A DNA stretch of 33,838 bases from a virus (IMGVR_UViG_3300032313_000299:1-33838), one strand, 5' to 3'; numbered from the stretch's first letter, positions 8,435 through 16,688 are shown. Numbers and translations: made by a program. The notes: a model not told the origin generated them from the letters alone.

Positions 8435-9160
8435 GTGTATTATCTGTATCAACTCACTTTCTCTAACGGGAAAGCTTACATAGGACAGACGGTTCGAAAT
8501 ATGAACGTTCGTATGGCACAACATAGAACTGCTGCTAATCGTGGTAGCAATCTTCCGGTGCATAATGCGTGGCGGAAATATGGAGAGCCGTCTGTTTCTA
8601 TTTTATTAGAATGCGATTGCGTTGAGCAGTTGCATAAAGCTGAAATTGATATGATCCGTGATTGTGGGACACTATCTCCTAACGGATATAATTTAGGCCT
8701 TGGCGGTGAAACAGCTCCATCAAAATCACCAGAGGTTGCAGCGAAAATAGCAGCCAAGGCTAAAGGCCGAAAGATTACCGATACATCTTCTATGTCAGAA
8801 GCTGTTCGCAAAAAATGGCAAAGCGATGAATTTCGTAAAAAAGTATCTGATGGACTGAAAGCGTCATGGGATAATGAGAAGCGTCAAGAGGCTTCGGCTC
8901 GTGCAAAAAAAATGTGGGCCACACGAAAAGATAATGGCTGGGTAATGCCAGATTCAACTAAAGAAAAGTTATCTCAACGGACACGATCAGACGAGACAAA
9001 AGCCAAGATGAGTGCATCTGCAAAGGCTCGAAAAGACCGCAAGCATAGCCCTGAAACCCGTGCTAAGATTGCTGCTGCGACTAAAAGGGCGTGGCAAGAT
9101 GGGGAGCTTACAGATCGACGTGTTTCTGCTATAAGGCAGGCGAAAGCTAAGAAGGGATAA
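8435..9160 (+). CDS. Free-standing GIY-YIG homing endonuclease with NUMOD3 repeats, 241 aa
   Basis: The N-terminus has the GIY-YIG domain: YYLYQLTFSNGKAYIGQT, with a conserved Arg (NVRMAQH) and Glu (QLHKAEIDMI) further on. The C-terminal half has several NUMOD3-type DNA-binding repeats (SPEVAAKIAAKAKG, SDETKAKMSASAKA, SPETRAKIAAATK). GTG 8435 is chosen because AAGGAG lies at 8421-8426. The gene sits in the 45-base-plus gap after the coat gene and its codon use is more AT-rich than its neighbours, so it is a likely mobile intruder. Confidence 0.88.
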   Translation: MYYLYQLTFSNGKAYIGQTVRNMNVRMAQHRTAANRGSNLPVHNAWRKYGEPSVSILLECDCVEQLHKAEIDMIRDCGTLSPNGYNLGLGGETAPSKSPEVAAKIAAKAKGRKITDTSSMSEAVRKKWQSDEFRKKVSDGLKASWDNEKRQEASARAKKMWATRKDNGWVMPDSTKEKLSQRTRSDETKAKMSASAKARKDRKHSPETRAKIAAATKRAWQDGELTDRRVSAIRQAKAKKG

Positions 9161-9162
9161 CA

Positions 9163-9354
9163 ATGATGGCAAAGAAACCTACCAAAGCCGCTAAGAAAAT
9201 CGCCAAAGTCATGGGTGAGTATAAGGCTGGTAAGCTGCATTCCGGTGTTAATCCCAAAGGGCCAAAAAAGGCTCCTATGGCTAAGAACGCCAAGCAAGCG
9301 ATTGCTATCGCTCTGTCAGAAGCTGGCATGAGCAAGAAGATGAAGAAGAAATAG
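9163..9354 (+). CDS. Small Lys-rich protein, DUF6496-like, 63 aa
   Basis: The product is extremely basic and starts MMAKKPTKAAKKIAKVMGEY. It has the AKNAKQAIAIALSEAGMSKK stretch typical of DUF6496-type phage proteins and ends KKMKKK. It is probably a DNA-binding or virion-internal protein packed with the genome; this is inferred from charge and from its position among head genes. Two ATG codons lie in tandem. It follows the homing nuclease by 2 bases and was probably next to the coat gene before that insertion. Confidence 0.75.
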   Translation: MMAKKPTKAAKKIAKVMGEYKAGKLHSGVNPKGPKKAPMAKNAKQAIAIALSEAGMSKKMKKK

Positions 9355-9366
9355 TTGGTCGTTTAA

Positions 9367-9390
9367 TGCGTTAATTTCTGTTATAACGCA
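9367..9390 (+). promoter_or_regulatory. Candidate extended -10 promoter within an inverted repeat
   Basis: TGTTATAAC at 9379-9387 fits an extended -10 element (TG-N-TATAAT). It overlaps the right arm of an inverted repeat, TGCGTTA (9367-9373) and TAACGCA (9384-9390), with a 10-base loop. It lies in the 59-base gap before the gp4 homologue, which has GGAGG at 9404-9408. No good -35 box is visible. It could raise tail-gene expression or be a repressor site; the call is weak. Confidence 0.35.
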
Positions 9391-9413
9391 GCGCAACGAT
9401 CTTGGAGGTCTAA

Positions 9414-9893
9414 ATGGGATATACAAAGCGCCAGTTCGTAACGTCAGCCTTTGAAGAAATCGGCATGGCAGATTACGTCTTTGACCTTCAGCCTGAACAG
9501 ATAGAGGCAGCTTTGCGGCGCTTGGATTCCATGATTGCTGAATGGAACGCAAGGGGCATCCGCCTTGGCTACGCAATGCCAAGCAGCCCACAAGACAGCG
9601 ACCTAGATACAGAAACCAATGTGCCTGACAGCGCATGGGAAGCTATCATTACTAACCTCGCTATTCGTATTGCCCCAGGCTACTGCAAGGCTGTATCTCC
9701 TGACACTAAGGTATCAGCTAAGGGCGCTTACAACGTATTGCTGCAACGTGCCGCATATCCGCTAGAGCAACAGCTTCCATCGACTATGCCAATCGGTCAG
9801 GGCAACAAGCCTTGGCGCTGGGATAATCCTTATGTTAACCGTCCTTATGATCCTATAAATGCTGGCCCTGATGGCCCTATCGAATGGAGTTAA
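9414..9893 (+). CDS. P22 gp4-like tail accessory / head completion protein, 159 aa
   Basis: The sequence starts MGYTKRQFVTSAFEEIGMADY and has LRRLDSMIAEWNARGI and NLAIRIAPGYCKAVSP, all characteristic of the P22 tail accessory factor gp4 family (166 aa in P22). The protein binds under the portal and is the platform for gp10 and the tailspikes; P22 gp4 also has cell-wall hydrolase activity. A strong GGAGG lies 5 bases before the ATG. Confidence 0.92.
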   Translation: MGYTKRQFVTSAFEEIGMADYVFDLQPEQIEAALRRLDSMIAEWNARGIRLGYAMPSSPQDSDLDTETNVPDSAWEAIITNLAIRIAPGYCKAVSPDTKVSAKGAYNVLLQRAAYPLEQQLPSTMPIGQGNKPWRWDNPYVNRPYDPINAGPDGPIEWS

Positions 9894-9896
9894 TCA

Positions 9897-10223
9897 ATGC
9901 CCACAATTAATCAGCTTCCAACAGTAACTCAGGTCTCCGGTGGAGATCAGTTGCCGTTGTTCCTGCCAAGCCAAGGCGATGCTCGTCGTTGCTCCGTAAC
10001 AACGCTTATCGAATACATTCAGGTCAACCTAGGCGCTGTCACCTGTTCGTCAGTGCAGACAACGCCTGTGCGCTTTGACCAACTACCTAACGCTGTTGGC
10101 AACGCTGGCGCTCGTGCGTTCATTACGAACTGCAACACAACAACATTCAACGCTGCCGCTGCTGGCGGTGGTTCAAGCCAAGTCCCAGTGTTCAGCAATG
10201 GCACTAGCTGGTTTGTTGGCTAA
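9897..10223 (+). CDS. Fibre-like structural protein, 108 aa
   Basis: The N-terminus MPTINQLPTVTQVSGGDQLPLFLPSQGD is of the kind found at the start of phage fibre and collar proteins. The C-terminus (GGSSQVPVFSNGTSWFVG) resembles the closing strand of trimeric tail-fibre domains. It is Thr/Ala-rich with no membrane segment. It lies between gp4 and a larger beta-rich protein, so it is probably a small virion decoration or fibre. The exact role is unknown. Confidence 0.65.
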   Translation: MPTINQLPTVTQVSGGDQLPLFLPSQGDARRCSVTTLIEYIQVNLGAVTCSSVQTTPVRFDQLPNAVGNAGARAFITNCNTTTFNAAAAGGGSSQVPVFSNGTSWFVG

Positions 10224-10249
10224 TTCTAATTGATTAGGGGAACTTTGAA

Positions 10250-11437
10250 ATGATTATTCAACCAGGTCTTACTCAGACTATTACCGACGTTCTTGTTCCT
10301 GCTGGTGAATATATCAGCGTTGGGAATGTGGGCAACGATGCGACAACCGTATTGCTTGAGCCAATTGGCCCAGTAAGCTATGACTATTACACCGAAATTG
10401 CGTCTCTTACTAACAGCGCAGAAACATTCGGCCCTTATCCTGTTGATCGCACTGTGCGTATTGTCAGCGGCATTCAATCAACAGCGCAATATGATGTAGG
10501 CGCTCAACCAACGCTGCGTGACTTCCCGCCATTGACAATCGGCAATCTTGAGCCTGTTGCTTTGGTTGAGCCAGCCTCGACCTTTGTGACGCTCACCTAT
10601 GCGGATAACGCGGGTGATGTTAAATTGGTAAGTGCTGGCGTTCATGGCCTCACCAATGCAGTTTCGCAAGGCGCGAGCCTATATATCACTTGGACAGGTG
10701 GAACGGCGACCACAGGCTTTTATGAAGTTGTAGACGCTGATACAGATACTGAGGAGGTAACCATTGACCTACCTTACGTTTCGTCAACCGTAACGATTAC
10801 CATCGCTGCACCTGGCGTAGTCACTTGGACAGCACATGGCCTGTCGGTAAATGACACCATCCGCTTTACCACTACGGGTGCATTGCCTACCGGATTGGCT
10901 ATCAACACCACATACTATGTCAAGGAAGTGCTTTCAGCCAACACCTTCACCGTGTCCACTTCAGCAGGCGGCGCAGCAGTCACCACCAGCGGAACACAGT
11001 CTGGGACACAAACTGCTCTCGTTTGGTATGGCGTAGCAGTTGTTGCGGTAGCCAACACAGAAATTACTGTAGCATCTGTCACAGTCCCTGGCTGGTCGAT
11101 GGGCGTTGGTGGCGGCATGGAGATTGATGCTCTGTTCTCGCTGACCAATAACGCAACAGTTAAAACCTTGGGCATGACATATGGCGGTGGCGTTATTTTG
11201 GCTGCTGCTGCGGCTAACAATGCCAGCGCGTGTGTTCAGAAGCTAATGTGCAATCGTGGTAGCTCGCAAGTTGTAACCAACTCAGCAACTGCGGTAGGTC
11301 ATGGCCTGTCGACGGGTGCAAACGTATTCCTGAACGTCGATGCTACACAGGATCAGACATTTGCAATCACGGTAAAGCCAGCGACTGCGAATAACCTCAT
11401 GCGGCTTGAAGCATTCAAGCTTCATGTAACTTTCTAA
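10250..11437 (+). CDS. Beta-rich virion protein with fibre-like domains, 395 aa
   Basis: The product is rich in Thr, Val, Gly and Ala. At about residues 175-260 it carries the HGLSVNDTIRFTTTGALPTG type domain often found in phage tail and head fibres. N-terminal residues about 1-100 (VPAGEYISVGNVGNDATTV) look like a small beta-sandwich. There is no enzymatic motif. It sits between gp4 and gp10 genes, where P22 has nothing, so it is an added structural component, perhaps a head fibre or an extra adhesin. SD GGGG at 10238-10241. Confidence 0.7.
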   Translation: MIIQPGLTQTITDVLVPAGEYISVGNVGNDATTVLLEPIGPVSYDYYTEIASLTNSAETFGPYPVDRTVRIVSGIQSTAQYDVGAQPTLRDFPPLTIGNLEPVALVEPASTFVTLTYADNAGDVKLVSAGVHGLTNAVSQGASLYITWTGGTATTGFYEVVDADTDTEEVTIDLPYVSSTVTITIAAPGVVTWTAHGLSVNDTIRFTTTGALPTGLAINTTYYVKEVLSANTFTVSTSAGGAAVTTSGTQSGTQTALVWYGVAVVAVANTEITVASVTVPGWSMGVGGGMEIDALFSLTNNATVKTLGMTYGGGVILAAAAANNASACVQKLMCNRGSSQVVTNSATAVGHGLSTGANVFLNVDATQDQTFAITVKPATANNLMRLEAFKLHVTF

Positions 11438-11450
11438 TTGGAGAATTGAT

Positions 11451-11570
11451 ATGAAAATGGGTAGCGGAAAGATGAGCTACGGCTCAAAGGGTATGGGAAT
11501 GGCGAAGAAGGCCGTTGCTAAGGCTGGCAAGTCAATGATGATGACCAAAGCCAAGAAGAAAAAGAAGTAA
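11451..11570 (+). CDS. Very small Lys/Met/Gly-rich protein, 39 aa
   Basis: ATG 11451 is preceded by GGAG at 11440-11443. The product starts MKMGSGKMSYGSKGMGMAKK and ends TKAKKKKK. It is almost entirely Lys, Met, Gly, Ser and Ala, so it is probably disordered and nucleic-acid binding. Similar small basic proteins occur in other podovirus virion operons. It is one of three basic small genes in the head-tail module (with 9163 and 11580). Confidence 0.65.
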   Translation: MKMGSGKMSYGSKGMGMAKKAVAKAGKSMMMTKAKKKKK

Positions 11571-11579
11571 GCTATCCAA

Positions 11580-11861
11580 GTGAAAAAGGATTCGCGTCTT
11601 ACTCGTGCAGGTGTCGCTGGTTATAACAAACCAAAGCGCACACCATCGCATCCGAAGAAGTCGCACGTTGTGGTTGCCAAAGAAGGCGATAAGATCAGGA
11701 CAATCCGTTTCGGGCAGCAGGGCGTTATGGGTTCTCCTGCCAGCAAGGGCGAAAGCGAATCCAACAAGAAGCGCCGCGCATCATTCAAGGCTAGACACGC
11801 AAAGAATATAGCCAAGGGCAAAATGAGCGCGGCGTTTTGGGCTGATAAGGTTAAATGGTAA
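11580..11861 (+). CDS. Basic phage protein, DUF6321-like, 93 aa
   Basis: The product has a phage-conserved pattern: KKDSRLTRAGVAGYNKPKRT, HPKKSHVVVAKEGDKIRTIR, and RRASFKARHAKNIAKGKMSA ending DKVKW. This matches a family I recall as DUF6321-type, frequent in marine and freshwater phages near head genes. The charge suggests nucleic-acid contact inside the head. The start is GTG 11580. Its TAA is followed without a gap by the gp10 start at 11862. Confidence 0.75.
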   Translation: MKKDSRLTRAGVAGYNKPKRTPSHPKKSHVVVAKEGDKIRTIRFGQQGVMGSPASKGESESNKKRRASFKARHAKNIAKGKMSAAFWADKVKW

Positions 11862-13271
11862 ATGGTTCAGGTTCCAATCCTTAGCGGCATCTATACGGAC
11901 AATGGGCCGGACTTCCGCACGTCTTATCCTGTGAACATGATTCCAGTGCCAAAGGATAATGGGATTAGTGGAGGCTTCCTGCGCCCTGCTGATGGCTTGG
12001 TGGCTAACGGCACTGGCCCAGGCGTTGATCGCGGCGGCATCAACTGGAACGGCATATGCTATCGCGTGATGGGTTCCAAGCTTGTCACAGTGTCAAGCAC
12101 AGGTGTTATAACAATCATTGGTGACGTTGGGAACAATGGCCTACTAGTGACGATGGACTATAGCTTTGACCGCTTGGCTATCGCGTCGAATGAAGACCTA
12201 TTTTACTACTCGCCTAGCCTTGGCCTCATTCAAGTCACCGACCCTGACCTTGGCGTTGTGCTGGATGTGGTTTGGGTGGATGGTTACTTCATGACCACTG
12301 ATGGTGAGTTTCTTATCGTCACGGAACTAAGTGACCCGACACAGGTTAATCCCCTGAAATATGGTTCGTCAGAAATTGATCCTGATCCTGTTGTCGCACT
12401 GCTGAAACTTCGCAATGAGATATACGCACTGAACCGGAACACCATCGAAGTCTATGACAACGTAGGCGGTGACCTATTCCCATTCCAGCGCATTGAAGGA
12501 GCGCAGATTGAAAAGGGTGTCGTCGGAACTCACGCCTGCTGCGTCTATCTTGAAAGTATCGCGTTCGTTGGTAGTGGGTTTAATGAAGCGCCAGGGGTTT
12601 ACCTTGGTGGCAATGCCAAGGCGAATAAAATCAGCACGCAAGAGATAGATCAAATCCTGCTTGAGTTTACCGAAGCCCAACTGTCCACAATCAAAATAGA
12701 AGCGCGTAACGACAAGGCGCATGAGCATCTATATATTCACCTGCCAGACCGCACAGTTGTGTTTGACGCGTCGGCAACGCAAGACTTAGGGCAGCCTGTC
12801 TGGTTTGTTCTTACAAGCAGCTTGGTTGGCCTATCGAAGTATCGCGCACAGAACCTTGTGTATTGCTATGACAAATGGCTGGTGGGCGACCCAACAGATG
12901 TAGCTGTAGGCTACATGGTCAGCAACATCTCAAGCCATTACGGGCAAAAGGTGCGCTGGGAGTTTGGCACAACAATCGTTTACAACGAAGGCCGTGGCGC
13001 AATCATTCAGAATCTAGAGCTTGTGGGCCTCACTGGTTCAGCCGCTTATGGCGTAGAGCCGACAATCAACACCAGCTACTCCACTGATGGCCAAACCTAC
13101 AGCCAGCAGAAGTTCATTAATGCTGGACTTACAGGGCAACGTGCAAAGCGTCTGGTATGGTTCCAGCAGGGTTGGATGCGTAACTGGCGCATACAGAGAT
13201 TCCAAGGCACGTCAGACGCACATATGTCGTTTGCTAGACTAGAGGCGGCAATAGAGCCGTTGGCTTACTGA
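11862..13271 (+). CDS. P22 gp10-like packaged DNA stabilization protein, 469 aa
   Basis: It starts MVQVPILSGIYTDNGPDFRTSYPVNM and contains repeated beta-propeller-like strands (VDRGGINWNGICYRVMGSKL, LDVVWVDGYFMTTDG, LNRNTIEVYDN). These match the P22 gp10 family (Phage_stabilise; P22 gp10 is 472 aa). It forms the tail hub under gp4, closes the portal and holds packaged DNA. Its TGA overlaps the ATG of the next gene. Confidence 0.92.
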   Translation: MVQVPILSGIYTDNGPDFRTSYPVNMIPVPKDNGISGGFLRPADGLVANGTGPGVDRGGINWNGICYRVMGSKLVTVSSTGVITIIGDVGNNGLLVTMDYSFDRLAIASNEDLFYYSPSLGLIQVTDPDLGVVLDVVWVDGYFMTTDGEFLIVTELSDPTQVNPLKYGSSEIDPDPVVALLKLRNEIYALNRNTIEVYDNVGGDLFPFQRIEGAQIEKGVVGTHACCVYLESIAFVGSGFNEAPGVYLGGNAKANKISTQEIDQILLEFTEAQLSTIKIEARNDKAHEHLYIHLPDRTVVFDASATQDLGQPVWFVLTSSLVGLSKYRAQNLVYCYDKWLVGDPTDVAVGYMVSNISSHYGQKVRWEFGTTIVYNEGRGAIIQNLELVGLTGSAAYGVEPTINTSYSTDGQTYSQQKFINAGLTGQRAKRLVWFQQGWMRNWRIQRFQGTSDAHMSFARLEAAIEPLAY

Positions 13272-13846
13272 TGGTTCAGAAGCTCAATCTAACCCGTGAC
13301 CAACTAGCATCATTCCTGCAAGACCATGAACAGATCAAGCAGTTTGAGCGCCTGTTCGCTGCTGTTGATACGCTGGATAACGTAACGATTGATGAAATAA
13401 ACACTGTTGCTGCCAATGCCGTGGCATCAGCTAATGAAGCATTGTCTCAGCTTTCGGATGTGTCGCAGATGCTTGACGTTTTGGCGACTGCACCGCGCAA
13501 CGAGCTTGGCACAATATCATCTCAAAACGCTGATGATGTAAACATTAATGGCGGACTTATATCTGGCCTTGATGCTCCACTGCCTGTTGCTTCTGGCGGC
13601 ACTGGTCAATCCAGCTTCGTTAATGGTGAATTACTGATAGGCAACACCACTGGCAATACGCTCACAAAAGCGTTATTAACCGCTGGCGCAAACATCACGA
13701 TAACTGTTGGCGCTGGTTCAATATCGATTGCAGTGTCGGGCCTTGGGACAATGGCCTTCAAGAATATAGGTGTATCTGGTTCGTTCACAGCAGCAAGTGG
13801 TCAGACAATCACTGTCACTGATGGCATCATAACAAGCATCGTTTAG
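13271..13846 (+). CDS. Needle/fibre-like protein in the gp26 position, 191 aa
   Basis: It follows gp10 with overlapping start, as the tail needle gene 26 does in P22. The N-terminal half is a long helical stretch (LASFLQDHEQIKQFERLFAAVDTL, then heptad-like NAVASANEALSQLSD). The C-terminal half is a fibre-type beta region with LPVASGGTGQSSFVNGELLIG, a motif common in tail fibres. A needle or plug role is inferred from position and the coiled-coil plus tip layout, not from clear gp26 similarity. Confidence 0.6.
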   Translation: MVQKLNLTRDQLASFLQDHEQIKQFERLFAAVDTLDNVTIDEINTVAANAVASANEALSQLSDVSQMLDVLATAPRNELGTISSQNADDVNINGGLISGLDAPLPVASGGTGQSSFVNGELLIGNTTGNTLTKALLTAGANITITVGAGSISIAVSGLGTMAFKNIGVSGSFTAASGQTITVTDGIITSIV

Positions 13847-13856
13847 GGATAAGACA

Positions 13857-14192
13857 ATGGCAGTAACCGTAAAAGCACTGATTCCAGCCAAAGAAGCTGA
13901 GAACGCTCAGACAACGCAATACACTGCGACAAACTGCCGTGCTATTATCGATAAGTTTACGGCAACGAATACGACTGCTGGTAACGTCACTATTAGCGTC
14001 AATATCGTGATAAGCGGTGGCACTGCCGCTGCCAATAATCTAATCGTTGACACGCGCTCTATCGCACCAGATCAAACCTACACATTCCCAGAGTTGGTCG
14101 GTCAAGTCCTCGACTCCGGAAACTTTATTTCAACAATCGCCAGTGCAGCAACATCGCTCACAATCCGCGCTTCAGGTCGGGAGATAGTATAA
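13857..14192 (+). CDS. Small beta-rich phage structural protein, 111 aa
   Basis: The sequence TATNCRAIIDKFTATNTTAGNV and ELVGQVLDSGNFISTIAS belong to a pattern widespread among phages as a small beta-sandwich protein. It is probably a virion adaptor, capping or decoration subunit. There is no signal peptide. Its TAA is 14190-14192, overlapping the next ATG (TAATG), so translation is coupled. Confidence 0.65.
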   Translation: MAVTVKALIPAKEAENAQTTQYTATNCRAIIDKFTATNTTAGNVTISVNIVISGGTAAANNLIVDTRSIAPDQTYTFPELVGQVLDSGNFISTIASAATSLTIRASGREIV

Positions 14193-14593
14193 TGAAAAAG
14201 CCAATGATGATTATTGAAGGTTTTGCTGGTCTGCGTGAGAGCGAACCGTTCATCACAACCGCTGAGAACAAGAAAAACACCAAGATCGTTATTGACGATT
14301 GGATGCTTGGCCCTGAGAACCCTAGCAATGAGCGTGACGCTAATCCTGAATACTGGATTGCGCTTGGTAAGGCTATGCAAGTGGATGAGGCTGAAGCCCG
14401 TCGTCGTCGTTGCTCCAATTGCGAGTATTATGACAACTCGACAATGACACAGGCAAAGATGGAAAAGATTCCATTTAACCAGTGGGATGTTGACGCTGGA
14501 TTCCGTGGCTACTGCCATAAGTTTGAGTTTATCTGCCATGATCTACGTTCTTGCCAAGCCCAAGAAGAACGTGAGTTTGAATTCGAAGATTAA
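14192..14593 (+). CDS. Conserved Cys-rich phage protein, 133 aa
   Basis: The C-terminal half carries C-S-N-C-E-Y-Y (about residue 73), then GYCHKFEFICHDLRSC (about 108-123). Five Cys and two His are clustered, enough for a zinc site or an iron-sulphur cluster. The CxxC, then GxC, then C spacing recalls high-potential iron-sulphur proteins, but that is only a pattern comparison. The N-terminus is mixed and acidic (IDDWMLGPENPS). Proteins with this tail occur in other podoviruses as hypothetical genes. It is co-translated with the preceding gene. Confidence 0.65.
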   Translation: MKKPMMIIEGFAGLRESEPFITTAENKKNTKIVIDDWMLGPENPSNERDANPEYWIALGKAMQVDEAEARRRRCSNCEYYDNSTMTQAKMEKIPFNQWDVDAGFRGYCHKFEFICHDLRSCQAQEEREFEFED

Positions 14594-14657
14594 TTGTGAT
14601 ATGGTCTGGTCACCGAGCGTTAGAGCAGCCGGTGGCTCAGTAGCATGAAAGTCTACT

Positions 14658-15119
14658 ATGCTTAAAAGCGGAACGCCTGAGTACTGGTTGCGTCGGAACT
14701 TTGAAGAAGTTTTAGACTTGCCCGAAGACGCTATAGAATGGCTGATTGCTTTGTGGCAAGTCGTTCAGCTTTTCGATGACATTGTTGATGGCGACAAGAT
14801 AGACCGCGACAATGCTGATATGGCAATCTGGAACGCATTGGTCGGCTTACCATCTAATCCGTTCTATCAAGCACACATGGTCGTGTTGCTTCCACTTGTC
14901 AGCACTGCGATTCTAAAGTGGAAGGCATCTGATACGGTTGAGTTGGCGGGGGAAGCCTGCGCCACTAGCTTTGTCTGGCGCGCTGGTTATTATGATATTA
15001 TCCTTGCTACTGTGCAGTTGGTTCACGGCACACAGGCAGCAATGGAAATAGGTCACGTTGTGCTAAAGCTTTATGGCGAAAGCCTTGATGAGTATATGAA
15101 GGAAATGTCTAATGCCTGA
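14658..15119 (+). CDS. Conserved all-helical phage protein with DDIVDGD motif, 153 aa
   Basis: The product is helical throughout, with GTPEYWLRRNFEEVLDLP, then ALWQVVQLFDDIVDGDKIDR and a late FVWRAGYYDIILAT. I recall similar hypothetical proteins in alphaproteobacterial phages. DDIVDGD resembles the first aspartate-rich motif of isoprenoid synthases, but the protein is about half their length and no second motif is clear. The gene sits where P22 has gene 14. It overlaps the next gene by 8 bases. Upstream, 14615-14640 has a weak CACCG/CGGTG dyad. Confidence 0.65.
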   Translation: MLKSGTPEYWLRRNFEEVLDLPEDAIEWLIALWQVVQLFDDIVDGDKIDRDNADMAIWNALVGLPSNPFYQAHMVVLLPLVSTAILKWKASDTVELAGEACATSFVWRAGYYDIILATVQLVHGTQAAMEIGHVVLKLYGESLDEYMKEMSNA

Positions 15120-15738
15120 TCCAATAACAGCGCTTGTTGTAGGCGGAACTTCTTTGGCTAGTAGTGCTGTTGGTTCCAAAGCAGCAAAGAGCGCTGGTCA
15201 GCTTCAGTACGATGCTAGTCAGGCTGGTATCGCTGAAACACGAGCCGCTCGTGAAGAAATGCGTACATTGCTGGAACCATATGTAGCGGCTGGTGGCCCT
15301 GCTTTGCAAGCTCAGATGGCTGCGCTAGGTCTTTCAGGCCCCGAAGCGCAACAAGAATATGTTGCAGGCCAAGAACAAAGCCCAATCTTCCAATCACTAG
15401 CACGGCAGCAAGAAGAAGCTATTCTACAGAACGCTTCAGCAACTGGTGGACTTCGTGGTGGCAATGTTCAAGGCGCACTTGCTCAGTTCCGTCCACAATT
15501 GTTAAATCAGTTTCTAGAGCAGCAATATGGTCGGTTAGGCGGAATGACATCCCTTGGTCAGCAATCGGCTGTTGGCGTTGGGACTGCCGGTATGAATTCA
15601 GCTGGTTCCATTTCCGAACTATTGGCCCAAGGTGGAGCAGCAAGAGCCGGTGCAAAACTAGGCTCTGCTAACGCGTGGCAGCAATCACTATCGCTACCAG
15701 CACAGTTCGCTGGCCTAGCAATCGGCAGAGGATATTGA
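15112..15738 (+). CDS. DNA-injection (ejection) protein, P22 gp7-like, 208 aa
   Basis: It starts MPDPITALVVGGTSLASSAVGSKAAK, a Gly/Ala-rich hydrophobic N-terminus as in P22 gp7-like DNA transfer proteins. The rest is Gln, Ala and Gly rich with helical character (QEEAILQNASATGGLRGGNV, RLGGMTSLGQQSA). The length is near gp7 (229 aa) and the order gp7-gp20-gp16 fits the next genes. It probably leaves the capsid with the DNA and enters the cell envelope. It overlaps the previous gene. Confidence 0.78.
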   Translation: MPDPITALVVGGTSLASSAVGSKAAKSAGQLQYDASQAGIAETRAAREEMRTLLEPYVAAGGPALQAQMAALGLSGPEAQQEYVAGQEQSPIFQSLARQQEEAILQNASATGGLRGGNVQGALAQFRPQLLNQFLEQQYGRLGGMTSLGQQSAVGVGTAGMNSAGSISELLAQGGAARAGAKLGSANAWQQSLSLPAQFAGLAIGRGY

Positions 15739-15746
15739 GGTAACTT

Positions 15747-16688
15747 ATGGTTCAGCCTTATGATTATACCCTAAAAACGCCATCACCTGGAGAGACGTTT
15801 TTTAAAGCTATTCAGTTGGGGCAGCAGCAACAACAGGTTGAGGCTGAGCGTTTACAGGCTGAAGCGCAGCGTGCAAAGGTGCAAGCAGAAATTGATAAGG
15901 CTACAAAGAAAGCCAATATCTTTAAAACGCTTCTTGGCCCAGGTGCGACTATTGAGCAGCGTAACAAAGCCATTCAAGAGTTACCTGATGATGTTAATGC
16001 CATCCAAACAACTTGGAAAGGGCTAGACGAAGGTCGAAAAAATTTCTTTTTTGAAACTGCACGAAAGGTATATTATGGGCTTTCGCCAGATGCAAATGGC
16101 GTGGTCAATGTTCAAAACGCAGTTACAGAGCTTAATACTCGTGCAGATTTTGCTAAAGGAAGTGGTGACACAGTTTTAGAAAAACAGTTGCGTGATTTGG
16201 CTACTATGGTTGGAAACCCAAATGCCGATCCACGTTTAGCTCAAGGCATCATTGACCTTAATGTTCGTGCTGTTGACCCTGACGAAGCCAATAAGATGAC
16301 TGGCTTTGGTGATGCTGTTGCTGCGTATCGTGCTTCTGGTGGTGATCCATTTAGCCCCAAGGGACGCGAATTACTTGCTAATATAGCCTATAAAGCAGGG
16401 CAGATTATTTTAACTGGCGCAAAAACTCCAGATGGTGAGGAATATACAGGAACGCTTCAGGACTATCTTGCGCGTTATGGGCCAGCGGAAGGTGGCGGTC
16501 AGGCCGCGCCACAAGGCAAACCGCGTGTGTTCAGTAATGTCACTGCTATCCCTGCTGACTTGAAGGTGGGCGATATTGTGAATGGCCAAGAATATATTGG
16601 AGGGCCAGTAACTGGATCACCCAGCAGTTGGGCAAAGCCAAAAGGAGGTCAGACGTCCACTTCGTCTGGTAACTTTCAAGGGCAGTAA
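15747..16688 (+). CDS. Injection protein, gp20 position, 313 aa
   Basis: Residues about 20-60 form a Gln-rich coiled coil (QLGQQQQQVEAERLQAEAQR). The middle is helical and soluble, and the C-terminus is a flexible Gly/Ser/Gln linker ending in GNFQGQ. It corresponds by position to the second P22 injection protein. A near-perfect Shine-Dalgarno (AAAGGAGGT, 16642-16650) lies inside its last 16 codons. Directly after the stop, another frame encodes an M15-peptidase-like domain, so the two may be one split or frameshifted protein. Confidence 0.7.
   Translation: MVQPYDYTLKTPSPGETFFKAIQLGQQQQQVEAERLQAEAQRAKVQAEIDKATKKANIFKTLLGPGATIEQRNKAIQELPDDVNAIQTTWKGLDEGRKNFFFETARKVYYGLSPDANGVVNVQNAVTELNTRADFAKGSGDTVLEKQLRDLATMVGNPNADPRLAQGIIDLNVRAVDPDEANKMTGFGDAVAAYRASGGDPFSPKGRELLANIAYKAGQIILTGAKTPDGEEYTGTLQDYLARYGPAEGGGQAAPQGKPRVFSNVTAIPADLKVGDIVNGQEYIGGPVTGSPSSWAKPKGGQTSTSSGNFQGQ

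Noticed and set aside
10851-11220. Frames on both strands inside the 10250 structural gene
   Set aside because: Shadow frames with repetitive Pro/Thr/Ala composition caused by the codon bias of the real gene.
14645-14665. A 6-codon frame (MKVYYA) overlapping the start of the 14658 gene
   Set aside because: Too short and without an SD to claim as a gene, though coupling cannot be excluded.
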